DNA of 64,000 nt from NCBI GenBank assembly GCA_009691855.1, contig SIAI01000003.1, positions 1 to 64,000 of the forward strand, read 5' to 3'. The notes beneath the pieces are model-generated. The model saw nothing but the letters and a program-made list of their open reading frames with translations, was not told the origin of the DNA and searched no databases. Below, one piece after another: positions 45,002 through 53,659 of the stretch. The stretch comes from Planctomycetota bacterium. Its GTDB lineage: Bacteria; Planctomycetota; UBA1135; GCA-002686595. The first letter of the stretch is position 1. Each line of letters begins with the position of its first letter. The position numbers and the translations under genes were made by a program.

Positions 45002-46383
45002 TACTTGGCCTCCGCCACGCCCTCGCCGCTGTCTTGTGCGTCGCCGGCGAGCGGGCGCTCCTCGTCCACCGCCACCGTGTCGCCCTCGCTCACGTCGCGA
45101 CCGCCGACCACGATCACCGCGTCGCCCACGGCGAGCCGCTGGCCCGTGCGCGGCACGACCTCGATCCACTCGCCGTCGGCGAAGCCCTCGCTGACCTCCA
45201 CGCGGCGCACGCTGGCGCGCTTGGGTTCGCTCGGATCCCGCTCGGTGGCCAGCAGGTAACGGCGCTCGCCCTCGCGCTCCAGCGCGCGCTTGGGCACCAC
45301 CAGGGCTTCCGGGTGGCGCTCGGTGACGATACGCAGGCGCACGAGCATGCCCGGCAGCAGGCGCACGCGGCCGCCCTCCTGGACGCACTCCAGGCGCCCG
45401 GTGACGCGGAACTGGCCCGACAGGGGGTCGATGGTCGGGCTGACGCGCTCGATCCAGCCGGCGAAGGTGCGCCCGGGGTAGGCGTCGGCCGTGGCGTGGA
45501 TCTCCAGGCGCCCGTCGGCGCCGGCCGAGCCGACGCGCGCGAACAGTTCGAGCTCTTCCTGCGGTCGTTGGAACACGCAGCGCAAGAGCGACACGTCGCT
45601 GAGCACGAAGGCCATCGTCCCGGCTCCGACCGAATCGCCGACCTTGATCGCGCGCTGCGCGACCACGCCCGCGAAGGGCGCCGTGATCTTGGTATAGGAG
45701 AGCGTCACGCGCGCGCGCTCGTGGGTGATCTTGGCGCGCTGCAGGGCCGTCTCGCCCGCCGCCAGCTCGAGCTTGGCGCGCTCGGCCGCGAGCCCGGCGT
45801 CGGTGCGGTCCGCGTCGGCGTTGTCGCTGGCCAGCTTGGAGGCCTCGAGCGCGCTCTGCGACAGGGCGCTGGCGACCTTCTCGCCCGCGAACAGCTTCAG
45901 GTTGCGCTCGTAGTCGCGCTGGGCCTGGTCGTAGGCGAGCTGCGTGCGCCGGACGCGCGCCTCGCGCTCGCGCACCGCCAGGCGCAGCGTGTCGAGCGCG
46001 TTCTGGGCCTCGTTCTGCGCCACCTCGGCGTCCTTGGCGGCCAGGACCACGTCGGTGTCGTCCAGCGTGGCCAGCACCGCGCCCAGCTCGACCACGTCGC
46101 CCTCCTCGGCGCCCAGGCTCTGCACCACGCCGCCGACGCGCGGCATCAGCGCGATCTCGCGCTCGGAGTCGAGCTTGGAGGTCGTCTCCAGCACGCGCGC
46201 CATCTCGCGCACGACCACCGGCGCCACGCGCACCGAGGCGAGCTCGCGCTTCTGCAGGCCGCCCTCGGCCGCCTTGCGGCCATCCCCGGAGCCACCCGAG
46301 CCGCAGGCGGCGAGCAGGGACAGGGCCAGCAACAGGGACAGCGCAGCGGACAGGAGACTTCGGGGCCGGATCAGGGCGGTCAC
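45001..46383 (-). CDS. RND periplasmic adaptor (membrane fusion) lipoprotein
   Basis: 460 aa from GTG 46383. Lipobox LLAAC with C27. The biotinyl-lipoyl half (IALMPRVGGVVQSLGAEEGDVVELGAVLATLDD) is followed by a long alpha-hairpin (about 110-215) and the second lipoyl half KITAPFAGVVAQRAIKVGDSV. The beta-barrel and membrane-proximal domains run to the end. It bridges the two RND pumps to an outer-membrane channel encoded elsewhere. The upstream 210-bp gap is shared with moeA (divergent). TAGAAT on the minus strand (46458-46453) is a possible -10. Confidence 0.93.
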   Translation of the reverse strand: MTALIRPRSLLSAALSLLLALSLLAACGSGGSGDGRKAAEGGLQKRELASVRVAPVVVREMARVLETTSKLDSEREIALMPRVGGVVQSLGAEEGDVVELGAVLATLDDTDVVLAAKDAEVAQNEAQNALDTLRLAVREREARVRRTQLAYDQAQRDYERNLKLFAGEKVASALSQSALEASKLASDNADADRTDAGLAAERAKLELAAGETALQRAKITHERARVTLSYTKITAPFAGVVAQRAIKVGDSVGAGTMAFVLSDVSLLRCVFQRPQEELELFARVGSAGADGRLEIHATADAYPGRTFAGWIERVSPTIDPLSGQFRVTGRLECVQEGGRVRLLPGMLVRLRIVTERHPEALVVPKRALEREGERRYLLATERDPSEPKRASVRRVEVSEGFADGEWIEVVPRTGQRLAVGDAVIVVGGRDVSEGDTVAVDEERPLAGDAQDSGEGVAEAK

Positions 46384-46594
46384 GTGGGCAGGGGGCCGAG
46401 GGACGAGGGCGGCCCAATTCGCCGGGGCGGGCGGCCTATTCGAGAAGCACTGATTCTAGTGGGGGAGTCCGCCGCGGCCGGCGCGCTGGAAGACTTTCTC
46501 CCGTTCCAGGCGTGTGTACTCGGACGGGTCGCCGGGCGTTTCCGCGCGCGCGGGTGGGTGGGAGAGGTACCCGGGCATGGCTAGACTGCGCCGG

Positions 46595-47803
46595 ATGCTG
46601 ACCCCGAGCGAAGCGCTCGCCCGCATCCTCGAGCGCATCCCCGCTCCGTCGCGCGTCGAGTCCGTGCCGCTCGGCGCGGCTCGCGGGCGCTGTCTGGCCG
46701 CGCAGGCGCTGTCCGACGTGGACCTGCCGCCCTTCGAGAAGAGCATGATGGACGGCTTCGCGCTGGCCGGCGCGGGGCTCACGGCCGGCGGACGCCTGCG
46801 CGTGGTCGGCGAATCGCGCGCGGGGGCGCCCTTCGCTGGCACGGTCGCGCCCGGCACCTGCGTCGAGATCTTCACCGGCGCCGAGCTGCCGAGCGGCTGC
46901 GACGCGGTCGAGATGGTCGAGAACGTGCCCCGCGACGGCGAATGGGCGCTGTTCCCCAAGCCCGTGAAGCCCGGCCAGCACGTCGGCCATCAGGGCGAGA
47001 TCCTGCGCAGCGGACAGGTCGTGTACGAGCCGCGCCGGCGCCTGTCGCCCGCCGACCTCTCCGTTTTGGCCTCGATCGGCGGCGATCCGGTGCCGGTCTT
47101 CGCGCGTCCGCGGGTTTCGATCCTGACCACCGGGGACGAGCTCGTCACGCCGCGCGAGACCCCTGGCCGCGCTCAGATCCGCGAGGGCAACACCTTCTTC
47201 CTGCGTGCGGCCTGCGAGGCGTTGGGTTGCTTCGTGGTGCGCTCGGGCATCGTGCCCGACGAGCCCGCGCGGCTCGAGCGCGCCTTCGGCGAGGCGCTCG
47301 ACGACTCGGACGTCGTGCTGACGACCGGCGGCGTGTCGGTGGGCAAGTACGACCTCGTCGGCGCGGCCTTCGAGCGCCTCGGCGTCGAGCCGCTCCTGCA
47401 CAAGGTCGCGGTCAAGCCCGGCAAGCCGATCTGGTTCGGCCAGCGCGGTTCGACGCCGGTCTTCGGCCTGCCCGGCAACCCGGTCTCGACGCTGCTGGGC
47501 TTCGAGGTCTTCGTGCGCGCCGCGCTGGTGCGCCTGTGCGGCGACGATCCGGCGCTGGAAGCCGAGCGCCTGGGGCGCGCGCGCTGGACTGGGCGAACCG
47601 AGCAGGGCGGCGATCGTCAGAACAACCTGCCGGCGCGGGTGGTGCGCACGCGGGACGGCGGACTCGAGCTCGCGCCGCTGCCGTTCCGCGGCTCGGCCGA
47701 CATCGTTGCCGCGGCCCAGGCCGACGCGCTGGCGATCGTGCCCGTGGGGCGCGACGTGGCGAGCGGCGAGCTCGTCGACTACCGGCCGCTCGACAAGGGT
47801 TGA
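46595..47803 (+). CDS. moeA: Molybdopterin molybdotransferase
   Basis: 402 aa from ATG 46595, which gives the usual MoeA beginning (MLTPSEALARIL). ATG 46577 or GTG 46514 would add residues, but TAGACT at 46582-46587 looks like a -10 lying between them and favours the later start. Key motifs: DLPPFEKSMMDGFAL, GSCDAVEMVE-like SGCDAVEMVENV, TTGDELVTP, TTGGVSVGKYD and LPGNPVSTLLGFEVFV. It inserts molybdate into adenylated molybdopterin. No other cofactor genes are adjacent. Confidence 0.94.
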   Translation: MLTPSEALARILERIPAPSRVESVPLGAARGRCLAAQALSDVDLPPFEKSMMDGFALAGAGLTAGGRLRVVGESRAGAPFAGTVAPGTCVEIFTGAELPSGCDAVEMVENVPRDGEWALFPKPVKPGQHVGHQGEILRSGQVVYEPRRRLSPADLSVLASIGGDPVPVFARPRVSILTTGDELVTPRETPGRAQIREGNTFFLRAACEALGCFVVRSGIVPDEPARLERAFGEALDDSDVVLTTGGVSVGKYDLVGAAFERLGVEPLLHKVAVKPGKPIWFGQRGSTPVFGLPGNPVSTLLGFEVFVRAALVRLCGDDPALEAERLGRARWTGRTEQGGDRQNNLPARVVRTRDGGLELAPLPFRGSADIVAAAQADALAIVPVGRDVASGELVDYRPLDKG

Positions 47804-47805
47804 CG

Positions 47806-49482
47806 TTGGAGAGCCTGTCGCTTCGGACGCGCTTCGTCGGCGTGGTGGGCGCGGCTGCGCTGGCGTTCCTGGGCAGTCCGGGCGTGCTGAGCGGCGACGG
47901 TTCCCTCGCGCTGGCCGTGCTGTCGGTCGCGCTGTGGGCCTGGACGGCGCTCCATCCGCTCGGAAACCGGCCGAAGGCGGCGCTGTTCCTCGAGTGGTTC
48001 GGCGGCGCGCTCACCGGCGGGCTGATGATGTGGTGGGTGGTGTACGTCGTCCTCGGCGGCGTGCTGTACATCGGCGCGGGCTTTGGTGTGTACTTCGTCG
48101 TGCAGGGCGCGCTGCTGCGGCGGCTCGCGCGACGCCTGCCGTTGTCGCTGGCCGTCGGTCTCGTGTGGACGGGCGTCGAGCTCGTGCGCGCGCTGGTGCC
48201 GCCGCCCTTCGGCCTGGGCTGGTTCCGGCTCGGCTTCTACACGCACGCGCATCTGTGGCTGTCGGGGAGCGCGCGCGTCATCGGCCTCGAGGGGCTGACG
48301 TTCGTCGTCGCGGCGCTGGGTGGGGGAGTCGCGGGCTGCGTGCTCGCGCGGCGCGTGCAGCGCGGGAACGCGCTCGCGGCGTTCGTTCCGGTGCTGGCCG
48401 CGGCGGGGCTCGCCGTGCTCGTGCCGGCGCCGAGCACGGTGGACGGGCCGCGGGTCCTGCTCGTCCAGCCGGGCTTCGACCAGGCGCGCAAGCAGTTCGA
48501 CGATCCGGAGAAGAACTTCGCCGCCTCGCGCGAGCTCACGCGCCAGGCCGCGGCGGCGGCCGGAGCGGTGGACCTGACCTGCTGGGGCGAGTCGATGCTC
48601 TACCTGGAGCTCTACACCCAGGCGGCCGAGGCCGCGATCCGCGGCGGCACCGCCCAGGCCCCGCCCTGGAGCGAGCCGATCGACCGACGCCGGCTCGACT
48701 TCTTCGCCCGGAAGGAAGACGACTGGGTGCGGGGCCAGCTCCTCGGCCAACGGGGCGCACTCTCCCCGGGCAGTGCGCTGGCGGTCGGCGCGGAATTCTT
48801 CGACCCGCTCGAGGGCCTGGTGCGGCGGCGCGTCGCGCTGGTGGTCTACGACGCCGCCGGGCAGCGCTCCGCCCCCGCCTTCAAGCAGTTATTGGTGCCG
48901 CTGGGGGAGACCTTCTTTGGGATGGAGCGCTACCAGTGGGTGCGCGATCTCGCGCTCTCGGCCGCCGGGTACGTCCCCGACCTGGTGCCGGGCTCGGAGA
49001 CTGGCGTGCTGGAGCTCCACGCCCGCGACGGACAGACCTACCGCCTCTCGGGCACGGTGTGCTTCGACAACGCCCACCCCTGGCCCTACGTCCAGGCCGC
49101 GCAGGGGCCGCTCGACTTCCACCTCGTGGCCAGCAACGAGGCCTGGTATCGCACCAGCTGCGAGATGGACCAGATGCTGGCCTTTTCGCGGATCATGGCC
49201 CTGATGACCGGGCGGGCCTTCGTGCGCGCCACCAATTCGGGGGTCAGCGCGGTGTTGGGGCCCGACGGACGCGAGCTCGGCCGGGTGCGCGACGCGGCCG
49301 GCCGCGACCGGGCCGTCGCCGGGTTCGGGGCCTGGAACGTGCCTGTGCCGCCGTCCCGGGACGCGCCGCCGATGCCCTACGTCGGCTGGAGCCGGGTCGA
49401 GGAGATCCTGTGGCTCCTGGCGCTCGCTCTGGGCGCGCTCTTCGCCGGTCGCGCGAGTAACCGCGAGCCCCTCGCCGGTTAG
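47806..49482 (+). CDS. lnt: Apolipoprotein N-acyltransferase
   Basis: 558 aa from TTG 47806, with AAGGG at 47795-47799 as ribosome site; TTG 47800 is an alternative. The N-terminal part has about six membrane helices with PPFGLGWFRLGFYTH (family signature). The C-terminal nitrilase-fold domain has all three catalytic residues: Glu in CWGESMLY, Lys in FKQLLVPLGETFFG and Cys in GTVCFDNAHPW. It N-acylates the lipobox cysteine of diacylglyceryl lipoproteins, several of which are encoded in this window. A single helix ends the protein. Confidence 0.92.
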   Translation: MESLSLRTRFVGVVGAAALAFLGSPGVLSGDGSLALAVLSVALWAWTALHPLGNRPKAALFLEWFGGALTGGLMMWWVVYVVLGGVLYIGAGFGVYFVVQGALLRRLARRLPLSLAVGLVWTGVELVRALVPPPFGLGWFRLGFYTHAHLWLSGSARVIGLEGLTFVVAALGGGVAGCVLARRVQRGNALAAFVPVLAAAGLAVLVPAPSTVDGPRVLLVQPGFDQARKQFDDPEKNFAASRELTRQAAAAAGAVDLTCWGESMLYLELYTQAAEAAIRGGTAQAPPWSEPIDRRRLDFFARKEDDWVRGQLLGQRGALSPGSALAVGAEFFDPLEGLVRRRVALVVYDAAGQRSAPAFKQLLVPLGETFFGMERYQWVRDLALSAAGYVPDLVPGSETGVLELHARDGQTYRLSGTVCFDNAHPWPYVQAAQGPLDFHLVASNEAWYRTSCEMDQMLAFSRIMALMTGRAFVRATNSGVSAVLGPDGRELGRVRDAAGRDRAVAGFGAWNVPVPPSRDAPPMPYVGWSRVEEILWLLALALGALFAGRASNREPLAG

Positions 49483-49500
49483 AGAGGGCCGCCGCGGTGC

Positions 49501-49529
49501 TTGACCGCTTTCGGGGGTGCCCATAGAGT
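49501..49529 (+). promoter_or_regulatory. Sigma70-like promoter for the coiled-coil gene
   Basis: TTGACC at 49501-49506, a 17-bp spacer and TAGAGT at 49524-49529, about 87 bp before the ATG at 49616 and just after the lnt stop. Confidence 0.6.
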
Positions 49530-49615
49530 CTTGGCCCCCGCCCCCGGAGGCGGTGTACAGCCACACGCCGGTCCTTCGAACGACTGGACACCCCCTGCCC
49601 TCGAGCTCGATCTTC

Positions 49616-50461
49616 ATGAGCCCCATCGGACGGATCTTCATTGTCCTGAACCTGGTCCTCTCGGCCGCTTTCCTCGGCTGGGCGGCGAACGCCCTGAGCA
49701 CGACCGAGAATCTCGCTGGCGAACTCGCCAAGGTGAAGAAGGCGCACACGGACGCCGTGGCCGCCAAGGACGCCGAACTCGGCACGCTGACGACCGCCAA
49801 GGACGGCGCGATCGAGCAGCAACGCCAGATGCGCGAAGCGCGCGATTCGATCCAGGCCGAGGCCGAGCGCCTCAAGACCCAGATCGACGAGCTCAAGCGC
49901 AGCGGCGACAAGATGCAGGGCGAGCTGACGAAGATCGCCAGCACGCTGGGCGACTACAACAGCACGATCAAGCAGCTCGACGAGCAGAAGACCGCGGCGC
50001 TCGAGAAGCGCGCCCAGGCCGAGCGCGCGCGCGACGCCGCGCTGAGCGAGAAGCAGGCCGCCGAGCTCGCCCAAAGTGCGGCGGACGAGGCCACCAAGAA
50101 CGCCAATCTGAAGATCGGCGACCTCGAGGGCGAGAAGCTGGCGCTCACCGAGAAGGTCTCGTCGCTCGAGGTGCGGGTGGCGATGGTCTATGCGAGGACC
50201 GGCATCCGGGCCGACGAGTTCGAGGCTCAGAAGCCGATCGACGCCCTGGTCCTCAGCGTGGACAAGGGCCTCAAGCTCGTGATCCTGAACAAGGGCAAGA
50301 AGGACGAGGTCAAGCAGGGCTACGTCTTCAGCATCTACCGCGGCTCGCAGTTCAAGGGCCAGGTCCAGGTCTCGGACGTGCAGGACGGCATGTGCTCTGG
50401 CCAGATCATCAGCGAGAAGAGCGCGATCACCTCGGGTGACTCGGCCACCACAACCCTCTAG
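49616..50461 (+). CDS. Membrane-anchored coiled-coil protein, unknown function
   Basis: 281 aa from ATG 49616. Residues 1-25 (SPIGRIFIVLNLVLSAAFLGWAA) form a membrane anchor. Residues about 30-185 form one long coiled coil rich in Glu, Lys and Ala. A compact C-terminal beta domain follows (PIDALVLSVDKGLKLVILN, VKQGYVFSIYRGSQFKGQVQV, GMCSGQIISEK). The anchor opening looks like that of hypothetical proteins I associate with planctomycetes (from memory). It sits upstream of mreB with a small membrane protein gene between, suggesting a link to cell shape, but that is inference. Confidence 0.8.
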   Translation: MSPIGRIFIVLNLVLSAAFLGWAANALSTTENLAGELAKVKKAHTDAVAAKDAELGTLTTAKDGAIEQQRQMREARDSIQAEAERLKTQIDELKRSGDKMQGELTKIASTLGDYNSTIKQLDEQKTAALEKRAQAERARDAALSEKQAAELAQSAADEATKNANLKIGDLEGEKLALTEKVSSLEVRVAMVYARTGIRADEFEAQKPIDALVLSVDKGLKLVILNKGKKDEVKQGYVFSIYRGSQFKGQVQVSDVQDGMCSGQIISEKSAITSGDSATTTL

Positions 50462-50487
50462 GCCGTCAGCCAGAAGCGAGATCTCCC

Positions 50488-50718
50488 ATGGCCAAGAGCA
50501 CTCCCCGAGGCGGCGCCCGCGGCGGTCAACCCGCGCGCGCGGTCGCGAAGTCCAAGAAGCCGGCGGCGGCCGAGGTCGAAGTCGCCGAGGACACCCCCGG
50601 CATGGGCATCGACGCGGGCCTGGCGGTGTTCACCACCGTGGCCCTCCTCGCCGCGCTCGTGCTGATGGACATGCTGCACGGACACCTGAATCAGTCGGGT
50701 TTCCTGTTCAAGGATTAG
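50488..50718 (+). CDS. Small single-helix membrane protein, unknown function
   Basis: 76 aa starting 26 bp after the coiled-coil gene. A basic, Ala/Lys-rich cytoplasmic tail (1-35) precedes one hydrophobic helix (IDAGLAVFTTVALLAALVLMDML) and a short exit. The composition, position and lack of a competing frame support it as a real gene. It is probably co-transcribed with its upstream neighbour. No known family. Confidence 0.65.
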   Translation: MAKSTPRGGARGGQPARAVAKSKKPAAAEVEVAEDTPGMGIDAGLAVFTTVALLAALVLMDMLHGHLNQSGFLFKD

Positions 50719-50736
50719 CGCGCGCGAGCGCATCCA

Positions 50737-50774
50737 CGAAGCCCGTTCGAGCGTGCGCGCTTGAACGGGCTTCG
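50737..50774. promoter_or_regulatory. Inverted repeat overlapping the -35 of the mreB promoter
   Basis: CGAAGCCCGTTC (50737-50748) is perfectly complementary to 50763-50774, with an additional AGCG/CGCT inner stem. The right arm covers most of the TTGAAC -35 box. No T-run follows, so an operator role is as likely as a terminator for the small membrane protein transcript. Confidence 0.6.
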
Positions 50775-50788
50775 CTCGTAGTTACACT
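50761..50788 (+). promoter_or_regulatory. Sigma70-like promoter of mreB
   Basis: TTGAAC (50761-50766), 16-bp spacer, TACACT (50783-50788), followed by GCGCG. The same -10, downstream bases and spacing are seen before the microcompartment operon (62855-62882). Confidence 0.65.
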
Positions 50789-50907
50789 GCGCGAGCGGGG
50801 GAGCTTTGCCGCTTGTTCCCGCGCTGCTGCTGCCGGCTCGCGCGTCGAGTCCGTGCGCGCTGCACCTTGCGGCCCCCTCTGTGAGCCCTCCCCGTCGCGC
50901 GCTGTCC

Positions 50908-51972
50908 ATGGCCTCGTTCCTCAAGCCCCTGGAGTGGGTCCTCGGCAACTTCTCCGTCGACATGGGCATCGACCTCGGCACCGCCAACACGCTGGTGTGC
51001 GTGCGCGGCCGCGGGATCATCCTCAATGAGCCCAGCGTGGTGGCCGTCAAGAAGGGCACCAACGAGGTGCTGCTCGACGGCATGGCGGTCGGCAACGCCG
51101 CCAAGGCCATGCTCGGCAAGACGCCCGGCTCGATCGAGGCCATCCGGCCGCTGCGCCACGGCGTGATCGCCGACTTCGAGGTGACGGAGAAGATGCTCCG
51201 CTACTTCATCTCCAAGGTGCACGAGGGGAAAACCTGGGTGAAGCCGCAGGTCGTGATCTCGGTGCCCACCGGCATCACCGACGTCGAGCGTCGCGCGGTC
51301 GTGCACTCGGCCGAGCGCGCCGGCGCGCGACGCGTGTTCCTGATCGACGAGCCCATGGCGGCCGGCATCGGCATTGACCTGCCCGTGACCGAGGCCAAGG
51401 GCTCGCTCATCGTCGACATCGGCGGCGGCACCAGCGAGATCGCGGTCCTGGCCCTGGCCGGCTCGGTGGTCGCCACCTCGCTGCGCGTGGCCGGCGACGA
51501 CTTCGACGAGGCCATCGTCAGCCACATGCGCCGCTTCCACAACCTGCTGATCGGCGAGCAGACCGCCGAGCGCATCAAGATCACGATCGGCTCGGCCTGG
51601 CCCATGGAGCAGGAGCTGTCCATGGACGTGAAGGGCCGCGACACGGTCACCGGCCTGCCCGCGCGAGCCAGCGTCACCTCGATCGAGATCCGCGAGGCCC
51701 TCAGCGGCCCCGTGCGCAAGATCTGCGAGGCCATCCGCCAGGTGCTCGAGGAGACCCCGCCCGAGATCTCCGCCGACCTGGTGGACTCCGGCTGCACGAT
51801 CGTGGGCGGCGGCGCGCTCCTGCACGGCATCGCCAAGGCCATCTCCGACTTCCTCGGCATCCCCGCGCGCATCGACTCCGACCCGCTGACCGCCGTGGCG
51901 CGCGGCACGGGCGTGTTCCTCGAGAAGCTCGACGTGTTCTCGAAGGTGCTCTCGAGCGACGACGACGGGTAG
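50908..51972 (+). CDS. mreB: Rod-shape-determining actin homologue MreB
   Basis: 354 aa from ATG 50908. Phosphate-1 MGIDLGTANTLVCVRGRGI, the IRPLRHGVIADFEVTEKMLRYF region, VPTGITDVERRAVVHSAERAGARRV, EPMAAGIGIDLPV, phosphate-2 LIVDIGGGTSEIAV and adenosine motif IVGGGALLHGI are all canonical. It polymerises under the inner membrane and directs the elongation machinery encoded just downstream. The 5' untranslated region is about 115 bp if the promoter at 50761 is used. Confidence 0.98.
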   Translation: MASFLKPLEWVLGNFSVDMGIDLGTANTLVCVRGRGIILNEPSVVAVKKGTNEVLLDGMAVGNAAKAMLGKTPGSIEAIRPLRHGVIADFEVTEKMLRYFISKVHEGKTWVKPQVVISVPTGITDVERRAVVHSAERAGARRVFLIDEPMAAGIGIDLPVTEAKGSLIVDIGGGTSEIAVLALAGSVVATSLRVAGDDFDEAIVSHMRRFHNLLIGEQTAERIKITIGSAWPMEQELSMDVKGRDTVTGLPARASVTSIEIREALSGPVRKICEAIRQVLEETPPEISADLVDSGCTIVGGGALLHGIAKAISDFLGIPARIDSDPLTAVARGTGVFLEKLDVFSKVLSSDDDG

Positions 51973-51989
51973 AGGTCGAGAGAGCCGGA

Positions 51990-52164
51990 GAAACGCGGAG
52001 GCGCGGAGGGGGACGCGGAGGCGCGGAGGAAGAGGGAGCAGGAGAGGAGGGGGCCTCCGGGGCTTCAAGTCCTCGGGGACTCGGAACCCCGGAGGCCCAT
52101 TTCCTCTCCTCCTTTCTTCTTCTTCCTTCGCGCCTCCGCGTCCCCCTCCGCGCCTCCGCGTTTC
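51990..52164. repeat. GCGGAGG-type palindromic repeat, copy B, 36-bp perfect arms
   Basis: Bases 51990-52025 are perfectly complementary to 52129-52164 (36 bp). Each arm contains two ACGCGGAGGCGCGGAGG-like units. An inner stem GGGCCTCCGGGG (52051-52062) pairs with 52087-52098 around the loop centred near 52075. It lies between mreB and mreC, inside what is usually an uninterrupted operon. The GGGGGCCTCC centre is shared with copy A. Confidence 0.9.
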
Positions 52165-52237
52165 GCTGTTCTCCCTCCGCTCTCCCTCCGCAGAGTGTTT
52201 TCTGCGCCGTGCCCAAAGGCTCCAATGAGCGCGCATC

Positions 52238-53659
52238 ATGACGCGCACTCGAACCTCCTCGGCCTGGCTGATCCTGTGGGGCGGGCTCCTGTTCTTGAGC
52301 TTTCGGCCCGTACCCGCGGCCGAGCGCGTGCTGGAGTTCGTGCTCGCCCCGCTGCGCGGCGCGGCAGCGCTGGGCGCGCCCTTCGGCTGGTTGCGCGCGA
52401 AGCGCGTCCAAGCCGCCGAGCACGAGCTGGCCGGCGCGGCTCGGGCCGAGGCGGCCGAGGGTAGCGAACTGCTGGCGCGCCTTGCCTCGCGCGCGCTGCC
52501 GGCGGATGCGGCGCTGCGCACCGGTCGGCACTACTTGACGGCCGAGGTCGTCTCGCGCAGCGCCAGGGATGAGTGCTGGCTCGCGCTGCGCGAGGTACAC
52601 GGCGTCGTACACGGCGCGCCGGTCGTGTGCGGCGACGCCTACCTCGGGCGCGTGGTCGAGGTCGTGCCCGGGCCGCCGGCCCGCGCGCGCGTGCAGCTCG
52701 TCACCGCGGCCGAATTCCGCGTCGGGGCCGTGGTGCAGAGCAGCGAACCCGGCGCCGAGCCGGTGTTCCTCACCGTGGGCGGGATCCGCGTGCCGCGCGC
52801 GGGCGAGCGCCGCAGTCTGCGCCTGGCCGCGCACCAACCTTCGTCCAGCGCGATCGAGAGCGGCCTGGTGCGCGTGCACGAGCTGTTCGCCGACGCCGAG
52901 GCCACCTCGCGTCTGGCCGAGGGCTTTCGATTGGGCGAGCTGCGCAAGGACGACGAGCACTCGAGCTGGTGGGTCGAGCCCGAGCTCGACTTCCTCGACG
53001 GCCTGTTCCAGGTGGCCATCGTCAGCGCCGAGGCCGAGGGCGGCGCGCCCGCGCTCCTGCCGGCGCTGCAGGACGGCAACTGGCTGGCGACCACCGCGCT
53101 CACCGGCGGCGATCCCTCGCCCTGGCGCAGCACGCTGAAGGTCGCGCTCGGCCGCGCCGACGGCCTGCGCGAGGGCGCGGCCGTGACCGGCGTCGGCGCG
53201 CGTCTCGTCGGGCGCGTGTGCCGCGTGGGCCTCGCGACCTCGGACGTCGCGCTGCTCGCCGATCCGGGGCAGAGCTTCCCCGTGCTCGCGCGCCTGGCGG
53301 GCGAGTCCGAGCCGGCGGTGCTCGGGCGCGTGCTCGTGCTCGGGCGCGGCGCCGAGGGCACGCTGCGCCTGCGCTGGTTCGTGCGCGTGCCGTTGGCGGT
53401 GTCGGCCGAGGGCGAGGACGTGGTCAAGGGAGACGGCGTTCTCGGGGGAGACGGCGTTCTCCGGGGAGACACCGAGATCGAGGCGCGCCTCTTCACCGGC
53501 TCGGGCGATCCAGGACTGCCCGGCGGTCTGTTCCTCGGTTCGGCGCGCCTGCCGCGCGCTGCGCGCGCGGGCGAGGAGCGCGAATTCGAGTTGCGACCCG
53601 GCCTTGAGGCGGGCGACGTGCGCACGCTGTTCGTGCGTCGCGAGGCGGGCGAGCCGTGA
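52238..53659 (+). CDS. mreC: Divergent MreC, rod-shape periplasmic scaffold
   Basis: 473 aa from ATG 52238. One N-terminal membrane helix (SAWLILWGGLLFLSFRPV) is followed by a helical/coiled segment (about 50-85) and a beta-rich region. VVCGDAYLGRVVEVVPGPPARARVQLVTAAEFRVGAVVQSS is recognisable as the first MreC beta barrel. Sequence is weakly conserved and longer than typical (about 280-370), with an in-frame 18-bp tandem repeat near residue 400. The assignment rests on this motif plus position between mreB and mreD. Confidence 0.8.
   Translation: MTRTRTSSAWLILWGGLLFLSFRPVPAAERVLEFVLAPLRGAAALGAPFGWLRAKRVQAAEHELAGAARAEAAEGSELLARLASRALPADAALRTGRHYLTAEVVSRSARDECWLALREVHGVVHGAPVVCGDAYLGRVVEVVPGPPARARVQLVTAAEFRVGAVVQSSEPGAEPVFLTVGGIRVPRAGERRSLRLAAHQPSSSAIESGLVRVHELFADAEATSRLAEGFRLGELRKDDEHSSWWVEPELDFLDGLFQVAIVSAEAEGGAPALLPALQDGNWLATTALTGGDPSPWRSTLKVALGRADGLREGAAVTGVGARLVGRVCRVGLATSDVALLADPGQSFPVLARLAGESEPAVLGRVLVLGRGAEGTLRLRWFVRVPLAVSAEGEDVVKGDGVLGGDGVLRGDTEIEARLFTGSGDPGLPGGLFLGSARLPRAARAGEEREFELRPGLEAGDVRTLFVRREAGEP
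53430..53470 (+). repeat. 18-bp tandem repeat inside mreC
   Basis: The unit GAGACGGCGTTCTCGGGG (53430-53447) repeats with one change at 53448-53465, and the next five bases start a third unit. In frame it encodes GDGVLG, GDGVLR, GDT. Copy number may vary between strains. Confidence 0.8.
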
